A stretch of DNA of 64,000 nt from CAZFQG01 sp964520785 (GTDB lineage: Bacteria > Planctomycetota > Planctomycetia > Pirellulales > Thermoguttaceae): NCBI GenBank assembly GCA_964520785.1, contig CAZFQG010000001.1, positions 1 to 64,000 on the forward strand. Direction: 5' to 3'. The first letter of the stretch is position 1. Each line of letters starts with the position of its first letter. A program made the position numbers and the translations under genes. Shown here piece by piece: positions 8,220-15,961 of the stretch. The notes beneath the pieces are model-generated. The model ran no database searches. It saw only the letters and a list, made by a program, of their open reading frames with translations, and was not told the DNA's origin.

Positions 8220-9506
8220 ATGCTGTCCTATTTTGCTCGATGTTTTGGCTTTCGTTCCGACCGCCGGTCCCGCGAGATTCGTCTTCACCCGACTCGACGT
8301 CCCTTGCGTCTGGAAGCGTTGGAGGACCGCCGGCTATTGAGCGCGGCGCCGTACGTGGTCGATTCGCTCGAAGACGTTGTCGCGGAGGATGGTGTTGTCA
8401 CGCTTCGCGAGGCGATTGAAGCGGCCAATACGAATACGGTTGTCGGAGATGCCCACGCAGGGAGCGCGGAGGAGACGGATGTGATTACGTTTGCCCCCGA
8501 GCTTCTCGGTGGGACGATTGCGTTGGAGAAGAGGCACTTCGCGATTGCGGAATCGATCGCAATTCGCGGCCCGGGAGCGGATGCGTTGACGATCGATGCG
8601 TCGGATTCGGCGTTTGGTTTCTTCATGATCGACGCCGGCGAGGTCTCGATTTCGGGTGTGACGATCCAGAATTCAGGGCAAGCGGGCATATTCTCTTATC
8701 AGAGCGACCTGGCGATCTCCGACGCCGTGTTCCAAGGATGCGGCGGCAGCGGCATTCTGACGACGGACGGAACACTCGCTGTCACGGATTCCATCTTCAC
8801 CGAGAATGTGGGCGATTACGGAGGTGGTCTTTCGGCGGAGGGCACGTGGGTGAACATCGCTGCTTGTTCGTTCGCCGATAATACGGCAAACAGCGGCGGA
8901 GCGATCGGAATGAAGGATGGCTCGCTCACGGTGGCGGATTGCAGTTTCACCCACAACATTGCCCACGGTACGGGGGGCGGAGTGAGCGTGCTTCGCAGTA
9001 CCTTGGCAGTTGAAAACTGCATGATAACCGGAAACTCATCCGGCGGTCATGGCGGAGGCATCTACGCCGGGACCGACATGATGACCGTTCAGAATTCAAC
9101 GATTTCGGAAAACGCCTCGGGACAATCGGGGGGTGGAATCAACTGCGGCGGAGACATGATCCGGATTACGGATTGCCACATCTCAGGCAACGTGGCCGTT
9201 TCAACGGCAGGCGGCTTGTATTCATACGCGCACGAAGCAACCATCCTCACCGGCTGCTCCATTGTCGACAACAGTGTCGGAAGCACGTACGCGTTCGGCG
9301 GAGGAATCTACGGATATCGCCTACACATATCAAACTGCACGGTCTCGGGCAACCAGGCAACCTACCTCGCCGGCGGCATCGCGGCGTACGAAAGCCTGAC
9401 GCTGATTCAGTCGACCGTCGCAGACAACGAAGCTGCTCGCGCCGGCGGGTTCTGGTGCCATGCGGACTCTCCCGTGACCATGTTCAATTCCGTTGTCGCC
9501 CTCTGA
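8220..9506 (+). CDS. Secreted beta-helix protein, 5' part of a frameshifted gene
   Basis: The 5' portion of a large extracellular protein. The N-terminus carries RLEALEDRRLLSA (about residues 30-42), a motif typical of very large secreted planctomycete proteins. It is followed by GVVTLREAIEAANT, the entry to a right-handed parallel beta-helix, and then many turns of the NSTISxN.A...GGGI type up to the end. The ATG at 8220 has GGAGGG seven bases upstream and is preferred to a TTG at 8190. The frame stops at 9506 in the middle of a helix turn (FNSVVAL), while the next turn continues at once in another frame from 9503, so the gene is split by a one-base shift. Such helices often bind or cleave polysaccharides, but no catalytic residues can be assigned. 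Confidence 0.75.
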   Translation: MLSYFARCFGFRSDRRSREIRLHPTRRPLRLEALEDRRLLSAAPYVVDSLEDVVAEDGVVTLREAIEAANTNTVVGDAHAGSAEETDVITFAPELLGGTIALEKRHFAIAESIAIRGPGADALTIDASDSAFGFFMIDAGEVSISGVTIQNSGQAGIFSYQSDLAISDAVFQGCGGSGILTTDGTLAVTDSIFTENVGDYGGGLSAEGTWVNIAACSFADNTANSGGAIGMKDGSLTVADCSFTHNIAHGTGGGVSVLRSTLAVENCMITGNSSGGHGGGIYAGTDMMTVQNSTISENASGQSGGGINCGGDMIRITDCHISGNVAVSTAGGLYSYAHEATILTGCSIVDNSVGSTYAFGGGIYGYRLHISNCTVSGNQATYLAGGIAAYESLTLIQSTVADNEAARAGGFWCHADSPVTMFNSVVAL

Positions 9507-11608
9507 CGGAGACATTCTCCGCCAATGCAAGCGATCAAACGTACGATGCCTCGAATAAGGGCTACCGGATTGGAGAGACCGGACCGGACGTAGGAGGAGA
9601 ATTCCATCTCTCCGGAAGTCACAACTTCATCGGAATCATCGACAGCATCGCCGGACTCGACGATACAACCTACACCCAATTCGGCACGGCCAAGGCCCCG
9701 CTCGATCCGCTGCTCGGTCCGCTCGATTACTACGGCGGCCCCACGCTGGGCCACCTTCCGCTGCTCGGTAGTCCACTACTCGACACGGGCGACAACGCAG
9801 CGGCGGTCGATTTCGAAGGAAACCCGTTGGCGACGGACCAGCGTGGCGACGGTTTTCCGCGAATTGCCGACGAGGTCGTCGACATCGGGGCGTTGGAGGC
9901 GAGTTCTTCCTATCTCTACATCGTCAATTCCACGGCGGATACGGTTGCCGAAGACGGGGTCATTACGCTTCGCGAGGCGATCGAGGCGATCCGCACCGGT
10001 ATGGAAGTCGGCGACGCGCCCGCCCCGATTCAACTCTCCGGCGACTATCCTCTGTTCATCCGATTCGACGACTCGCTCCACGGAGAGAAGATCACTCTCA
10101 CGCAGGGCGACCTGGACATCACTCGATCCGTTTGGATTCAAGGCCCCGGGGCCGAGTTGCTCACAATCGACGCGGGAGGTGAAGATCGCGCGTTCGCCGT
10201 TCTGGAGGCGGGGAACGTGTGGGTTTCGGGTTTGACGATCGAGAATGGATATTCGAATTCGAACTACGGAGGAGGAGCGATCTGGGCCCACGACACTGAT
10301 TTCCGATTGACCGACATGGTCGTGCGCCAGTGTGCGAGCTACGCGGTATCGGTCTACGGCGGGACATTGTCGCTGGCCGATTCGACTTTCTTAAACAACG
10401 CCGGAGCACTACTCACAAACACCGGCCCGTCCGATTTAGACAGTATCTACAATATCATGAATTGCCTGTTTGACGGCAACGCCGGCGGTGCTGTCCATCT
10501 ACAGGGCGGTACGACGGTCATTGCGAACTCGCGATTCCAGGAGAATAGGGCGAACTACGGCGGGGCCGTCTACGCTTCGTTCTCTGGCAACGTGGAGATC
10601 GTCAATTCGGTGTTCAGTGGGAATACGGCTAAACGCGGCGGCGCCGTCAGCGCATACGCTAACTCGACAATCACGATCACCAATTCGACGTTCTCCGGAA
10701 ACGCGGCTCGCTTTGGCGGCGTGGTCTACGCATATCATGACACGGCAATCACGATCATCAATTCGACCCTCGCAGGCAACGTGGCATCCGAAGGCGCCGG
10801 CATCTACATGGATGGTGGCGACCTCATTATCGAGAACTCGATTCTGTTCAACGAAGGGCAGACGGAGATCGCCTACGAAGGCACCGGCTACTCCCAAACC
10901 AACAACCTCATCGGCATCGACCCCCGCTTCGTCCGTAATCCAACCGACGGTGGCGACGGGTGGGGAGATGACCCGGCAACGGCCGACGTCGACGAATCGG
11001 CCAACGACGACTACGGCGATCTCCGCCTCCGAGCTGACAGCCCGGCCCGTGACGAGGGGGACAATGACCTGCTTCCGGAGGACATCTTTGATTTGGACGG
11101 CGACGGCGATGTTTCCGAACCGCTGCCGGTCGATCTGGCCGGAAATCCCCGAATTCAAAACGGCACCGTCGATATGGGGGCTTATGAGTTCACCCCGGCC
11201 GCGCCGGGTGATATGAACGCCGACGGCCTGATCGATTCGCTCGACCTGGATATGGTCCGCGCCCATTGGGGGCGGGCGGTCGCCCCGGGGGATACGTTCG
11301 CCGGGGACGCCAACGGTGACGGTATGGTGAACGGCACCGATTTGGACATCGTCCGGGGGAACTGGACTACCGGCGCACAAGCAGCCGCGGCGGACGCGGT
11401 GCTTGCCGCGGCCGCGGAATCGAATTCGCGGTTCGAAGCCGCGGAGATATCGGATGTCTACGGACCGCTTCCCGCCGGAGCCGTGCGACGCGTGAATTTG
11501 TTCGATATGGACCCGTCGGCGTTTCTCATGCACCGGCCCAAGTCGGGCGGTCGCCCGCGGTCCGCCGACTACGCCCGGATCAGCCTCCCTTTCGATGCGC
11601 CGCGGTAG
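9503..11608 (+). CDS. Secreted beta-helix protein with dockerin, 3' part of a frameshifted gene
   Basis: Continuation of the preceding frame, from TETFSANASDQTYD onward, with no start codon of its own that makes sense; an in-frame ATG at 9173 would precede the homologous region by over 100 unrelated codons. It completes the first helix domain (RDNA-like end at DIGALEA), then starts a second one with GVITLREAIEAIRTG and more GGAV-type turns, ending with the usual DMGAYEF. A type I dockerin-like pair follows: GDMNADGLIDSLDLDMVRAHW and GDANGDGMVNGTDLDIVRGNW (each quoted motif is a calcium-binding F-hand). Dockerins mediate cell-surface or multi-enzyme attachment. The last 80 residues are low-complexity. 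Together the two parts encode about 1100 residues. Confidence 0.75.
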   Translation: MTETFSANASDQTYDASNKGYRIGETGPDVGGEFHLSGSHNFIGIIDSIAGLDDTTYTQFGTAKAPLDPLLGPLDYYGGPTLGHLPLLGSPLLDTGDNAAAVDFEGNPLATDQRGDGFPRIADEVVDIGALEASSSYLYIVNSTADTVAEDGVITLREAIEAIRTGMEVGDAPAPIQLSGDYPLFIRFDDSLHGEKITLTQGDLDITRSVWIQGPGAELLTIDAGGEDRAFAVLEAGNVWVSGLTIENGYSNSNYGGGAIWAHDTDFRLTDMVVRQCASYAVSVYGGTLSLADSTFLNNAGALLTNTGPSDLDSIYNIMNCLFDGNAGGAVHLQGGTTVIANSRFQENRANYGGAVYASFSGNVEIVNSVFSGNTAKRGGAVSAYANSTITITNSTFSGNAARFGGVVYAYHDTAITIINSTLAGNVASEGAGIYMDGGDLIIENSILFNEGQTEIAYEGTGYSQTNNLIGIDPRFVRNPTDGGDGWGDDPATADVDESANDDYGDLRLRADSPARDEGDNDLLPEDIFDLDGDGDVSEPLPVDLAGNPRIQNGTVDMGAYEFTPAAPGDMNADGLIDSLDLDMVRAHWGRAVAPGDTFAGDANGDGMVNGTDLDIVRGNWTTGAQAAAADAVLAAAAESNSRFEAAEISDVYGPLPAGAVRRVNLFDMDPSAFLMHRPKSGGRPRSADYARISLPFDAPR

Positions 11609-11809
11609 GACACGCGCCGCCGCGCAAGTCGACCTTCCGCACGGAAAGACGCCCGTCTCGGTGGCCTCGCGGAACGAAATGAAGACGCGAAGAGCCGATA
11701 CGCCAGAGGTGTCTATTCCACCGTTCTCGCGTTCAGAACGCACCACGACCGAGGCGGGAGGGTGAACGAGATCGCGCCGCGGAACAGTTGACTTCGAAGG
11801 GGGTCTTGT

Positions 11810-14800
11810 TCATCGTGTGTGCGACTCTCCAATTTCTCCGGGGCCGGTTCCGTCGGGGCGGCGCCAGGGGACTCGTTGGGCGGCGGTTACGTGCTCGGCC
11901 AGTAGGGATTCCAGGCGCGCGGCGATTTCGGGCTCTTTCTCCGCCAGGTTTCGCGATTCGGCCGGGTCTTGGGCGATATTGTACAGCTCGAACGGCTCAC
12001 CGGCACGGTTTTGCAGAAGCTTCCAATCTCCCTCGCGGACGGCGTAGTAGGGACGGCCCTCGTACCGGCCTCCCTCCAGACGCATCCAGAAGAGAGGGCG
12101 GACCTCTTCCGGCGCGGCACGGTTTAGAAGGATGGAAAGAACCGACCGCCCATCTACCTTCTCTGGCGGAGGCGCGCCGGTAAGTTCACAGGCGGTGGGA
12201 AGAATATCCATCGTGAGGGCGACCGCATTCGAGGCGGTTCCCTCGGGAATCCGGCCGGGCCACGCGGCGACGGTCGGAACGCGGATTCCCCCTTCGTACA
12301 TGCTCTGTTTCCCGTCGCGGAAAGGCCGGTTCGACTGGGCGTGGGGCAGCGAACCGCCGTTGTCGCTGGTGAAGAGCACGAGCGTGTTCTCGGCCAGCCC
12401 GGTCTCGGCAAGCGCCTGGAGCACGCGGCCCACGCCGTCGTCGAGATGCTCTACGAAGGCGCAGTTCCTCGCGCGGCGATGGGGCGCATCCGGATGCCGC
12501 CGGCGGTACCGCTGGAGCCAATTCTCCGGAGGTTGGATTGGAAAGTGGGGCGCGTTGTAGGCCAAATAGAGGAAGAATGGCTTGTCCGGCTCTCGCGAGC
12601 GGAGATAGTCGCGCGCCCACGCGGTGAAGAGATCGGTCGCGTGTCCCTCCGGAGTGATGGATGTCTCGTCGCGCCGCATGTAGTTTTGGCCGTGCCGGAG
12701 ATGCGTCCAATAGTCGTCCATCATATCGCCGAGGAAACCGTGAAAGAACCCGAAACCGCGCCGCGTGGGCGTATTCGGACGGTCGAGACCGAGGTGCCAT
12801 TTCCCGATGGCCGCCGTCTCGTACCCAATTTCGGCGAGAACCCGTGGCAGCGTCGTCGCTTCCGGATCGAGATACCCCCAGGAGTTCCCGGAGTGTGTCC
12901 GGATTACGCCCGGCACGCCCGCCATATCCGGATACCGGCCGGTCAACAGCGCCGCTCGGGTCGGCGAGCAGACGGTGCAATTCGCGTAGAACTGCGTCAG
13001 CCGCGTTCCCCTCGAGGCGAGGCGGTCGATATGCGGTGTTTCCAGGTCCTCTCCGCCAAAACATGCAACGTCCCCCCAACCGAGGTCATCCGCCAAAATG
13101 ACGACGATGTTGGGCTGAACGGATTTATCGCGGCGACATTCCTTCGGCTCGCCGCCGCATTCACTCGCTTGAGGGATCGCCGGAGAATGGAGATCGGCGT
13201 CGACCGCGAAGCGCCACGTCTTTCCACCGTCGGGTGACATGAGCACGCTTCGGCGGTTGTGGAAGCGGTCGTTCCGGTAGAACCAATGGGTCGACCAGTA
13301 CTGGTATGAGAGAAACAGCCGGCCGCGACGGTCGATCGTCAGCCGGTGGTAATAGACGCTGTACTCGGAAAAGGCCGCGACGAGCAGTTTTCTGGGGGGT
13401 TGCCAGGGCGTGCCGGCCGGTTTGTGCTGCGCCGCCAGCCGCGCGTGGTGGCTTAAGGGGAAGGGTTCTTCGCCTCTTCCCCACAGGCGAAATACGGCAT
13501 AGAGGGAATCGTCGGGGAGACAGACGAATCCGATGTAGGTCTGTTCGAGACGGTCGCCGGCAAGGACCGGCTCCCTCCAGCCGGATGCCGTATCGTTGGG
13601 CCGTAGGGAGTGCGCGTAGGGAAAGGGCCGGCCGTGCGTCCCGCCGAGGACGTGCAGGACTCCACCCTTGTCGATGGTAATGCTGGGCGTATTGTGGACG
13701 TCATTGGCCGGCGGACCGTAGGCGACGGTGACCGGCTCGCCGAGTCTCTTCGTCGTGGCGTCGTAGGTCACCACGCGCGCGGGCGTGCCGGGGACCTTTT
13801 CTTCCGGATCGGTCGCTTCCGCCCAGACGACGTGGACCTTGCCGTCGCGCGAGACGATCGAGGAGGGAATTCCGGAGTGGGCGGAAATACCAAGGCATTT
13901 CTCGCTCAGGAGGATCGGTTCGCCGAGATCGATCCGCCCGGCGGCGTCCTTGGCCGGAACGAACAGTTCCAGGCGGCAGAGGCGGCGCCAGATGCGGTCC
14001 GGATCGCGCCGCAGCAGCGTGACGCGGATGAACGGCGGAGGGCCGTCCGGCGTGTTATGGCCGGAGAACTGCTCGATATCGAACGAGCTTCGGCTGCCGC
14101 CTTCATTGGGGAGAACGTACGCGGCGAAGGTCTCACCCCGATCGCGCGAATGGAGCAGAGCCGCGTCGGACCCCGAGGTGCTCAGGAGGTAGACGTCGTT
14201 GTCCCGATCGAAGGCGACCTTGCCGGTCGGGGTGCCGTGGGCCCATGCCGACCGGTCCGGAGTCCAGGAGGTGACCGCTTCGTTCAGATCGGTCGTCATC
14301 CAGCCGTCGCCCCCTCTCGACCTGAGGCGGCCTCCTTCGCGGACGAAGGGGCGGTTCTCCAGATCGAAGTAGACCTCGCCGCCGGTGGGATACGCGGGGC
14401 GGTTGCCGTAAGCCTCTCCCTCCCACACGTAAGGCCGAATCAAGATGGGCGTCTCGACCGGACCGGACTTCGACGCCGGCCGCGCCGCGACGGTTAGCGT
14501 GGAGTAGGTCGAAAAACCGGCGTTTTCCCTGGGAGTGGCCCGAAGATGAACCGACCGGTCTTCACCCCGGGGCGGGATCTCATAACGGACATCGACGTTC
14601 GCACTCGCGTCTGGCGCGAGCGTGACGGAATCGGCCGAGAGCGTCGCCGGCCAGGGCGCCTCGGGGAACTCGAGGGCCAGGTCGATCGTCGCCACTTCGG
14701 TGCCGTTGTTGTGGACGGTGAACGAGTGCGCACCGGCGGTCGCCCCTTCCCCGACGTAGACCGTTTCGCGGTAGGGGAGAAGCAGCCAGCGGTATTCGTG

Positions 14801-15736
14801 CAAGGGAAAGGCCGCGTTTACTTCGGTGGTCCAGAGCGAAAAATCGGAATAGGGGTCGGCCGGGTCCCACCGGGTGACACCGTCGATTTCAACGGTCGCC
14901 CCCCTTGCCGGCAGATGTAACCGCCAGGGTGAACCGTCTCGTGGGACTCCCTTCCCGAAGGTGTGCGAGGCGGTTCCTTTTTCGTCGACCGAAAGTGTCG
15001 CGAGTTCCTTTCCGGCCGCATCGTAGACAGCCAGTTCCTTCACGCGCTCCGGAAGCCCGGACACGTCCAGGGCGAGCCGTCCCTGTCTCGGTTTGAAGCA
15101 GACATCGCCGGGCGTGTCCGGATCGCACAGGACGATCGGCTCCTGGTGCCGCTCGTCCTTGTGTCCCCGGGAGGTCTCGATCCAGAACTTGGGGCAGTTC
15201 GTTCGAAATCCCCAGACGGCGGATTGGCCATAGCGGTCGGTGGCGATGGTAATATTGAGCCCATGAACACCTTTTCGCGGGACGTTTATCTTCATACGGA
15301 TGCTGCGTCCCTCGGGGGCGTTCTCGCCGGCTTGGGCATCGCTGGGAATGACCTTCTCGGCGAGGACACGGCGGTCGGGACCGACGAGGATTGCGCGGAG
15401 TTCGGTGGGGCGGTCGGCGCGGAGGTCGCGCTTGAAGACGTCGATCACCAGATCCCCCGGCTCCGCCAGAAAATAGGCGCCCCCCGCCCCTTTGAGGACC
15501 AGCCCGGGACCGTGGGGAAGCGCGTCGTCCGGCCCGGCCATGCAGACGGCCGAGAACGGCATCAACGGCGGGAAAGGACTGCCACAGAGGGCACAAAGAA
15601 CGCAGAGGAAGCAAAGGGAGGGACGAAAGCGGTTCAGATATGAGAGTCTTCCGGTAATAGACGCGGTCAAACGGCGCGGCCGCCTCTTCAGGACCGAAGC
15701 ACCGGAGCCGACGGATATCGTTATTCTTTGCCGCAT
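11810..15736 (-). CDS. BNR-repeat propeller fused to a Cys-type sulfatase
   Basis: A 1308-residue secreted fusion. Residues about 60-870 form a beta-rich region ending in a BNR/sialidase-like propeller, with HNTPSITIDKGGVLHVLGG and VLMSPDGGKTWRF, an Asp-box-like turn. After a linker of only about 20 residues a full sulfatase domain begins near residue 875 (PNIVVILADDLGWGDVACFGG) and runs to the end. C923 in CSPTRAALLTGR is the residue converted to formylglycine; metal and substrate ligands appear in ADDLGWGD, AIGKWHLG and LFTSDNGG. It would remove sulfate esters from a polysaccharide, perhaps with the propeller binding or cleaving it. The ATG at 15736 follows AAAAGGAAC; the hydrophobic export segment (LCFLCVLCALCG, about 49-60) is encoded by a dispersed repeat. 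The sugar target is unknown. Confidence 0.88.
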   Translation of the reverse strand: MRQRITISVGSGASVLKRRPRRLTASITGRLSYLNRFRPSLCFLCVLCALCGSPFPPLMPFSAVCMAGPDDALPHGPGLVLKGAGGAYFLAEPGDLVIDVFKRDLRADRPTELRAILVGPDRRVLAEKVIPSDAQAGENAPEGRSIRMKINVPRKGVHGLNITIATDRYGQSAVWGFRTNCPKFWIETSRGHKDERHQEPIVLCDPDTPGDVCFKPRQGRLALDVSGLPERVKELAVYDAAGKELATLSVDEKGTASHTFGKGVPRDGSPWRLHLPARGATVEIDGVTRWDPADPYSDFSLWTTEVNAAFPLHEYRWLLLPYRETVYVGEGATAGAHSFTVHNNGTEVATIDLALEFPEAPWPATLSADSVTLAPDASANVDVRYEIPPRGEDRSVHLRATPRENAGFSTYSTLTVAARPASKSGPVETPILIRPYVWEGEAYGNRPAYPTGGEVYFDLENRPFVREGGRLRSRGGDGWMTTDLNEAVTSWTPDRSAWAHGTPTGKVAFDRDNDVYLLSTSGSDAALLHSRDRGETFAAYVLPNEGGSRSSFDIEQFSGHNTPDGPPPFIRVTLLRRDPDRIWRRLCRLELFVPAKDAAGRIDLGEPILLSEKCLGISAHSGIPSSIVSRDGKVHVVWAEATDPEEKVPGTPARVVTYDATTKRLGEPVTVAYGPPANDVHNTPSITIDKGGVLHVLGGTHGRPFPYAHSLRPNDTASGWREPVLAGDRLEQTYIGFVCLPDDSLYAVFRLWGRGEEPFPLSHHARLAAQHKPAGTPWQPPRKLLVAAFSEYSVYYHRLTIDRRGRLFLSYQYWSTHWFYRNDRFHNRRSVLMSPDGGKTWRFAVDADLHSPAIPQASECGGEPKECRRDKSVQPNIVVILADDLGWGDVACFGGEDLETPHIDRLASRGTRLTQFYANCTVCSPTRAALLTGRYPDMAGVPGVIRTHSGNSWGYLDPEATTLPRVLAEIGYETAAIGKWHLGLDRPNTPTRRGFGFFHGFLGDMMDDYWTHLRHGQNYMRRDETSITPEGHATDLFTAWARDYLRSREPDKPFFLYLAYNAPHFPIQPPENWLQRYRRRHPDAPHRRARNCAFVEHLDDGVGRVLQALAETGLAENTLVLFTSDNGGSLPHAQSNRPFRDGKQSMYEGGIRVPTVAAWPGRIPEGTASNAVALTMDILPTACELTGAPPPEKVDGRSVLSILLNRAAPEEVRPLFWMRLEGGRYEGRPYYAVREGDWKLLQNRAGEPFELYNIAQDPAESRNLAEKEPEIAARLESLLAEHVTAAQRVPWRRPDGTGPGEIGESHTR
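15578..15618 (-). repeat. Dispersed repeat encoding the LCxLCALCG segment
   Basis: On the minus strand this stretch reads as alternating CTTTG, CCTCTG, TTCTTTGTG and CCTCTGTGG units, with two imperfect 18-bp repeats inside it. I recall near-identical stretches as interspersed repeats in many bacterial genomes, usually between genes. Here it sits inside the reading frame and supplies the apparent signal-peptide core. That recognition comes from memory and was not searched. Confidence 0.45.
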
Positions 15737-15961
15737 GTTCCTTTTCCTTTCTTTCTGTCCCGGGGTTTTGTGGTTGTCTTGTGTAGAGCCGCCTCGCACG
15801 TACCTGGCTACCATCCTACCGGTTGCGCGTCCAGGTCGCAAGGATGTTTCGCGGCGGCAGTTCCAGTCGTCCGGGTTTTGTTGACATTGGCCCGGCGCTG
15901 CGGTAGCATGGCGGTATGCGTCCGTTTTGCTTGGTTCTTTGGAGACGGTGAGGAGTTATCA

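Noticed and set aside
9173..9502. In-frame ATG at 9173 as the start of the second beta-helix frame
   Set aside because: The first 110 codons read Arg/His-rich noise antiphase to the clear helix turns of the other frame; homology begins only near 9503.
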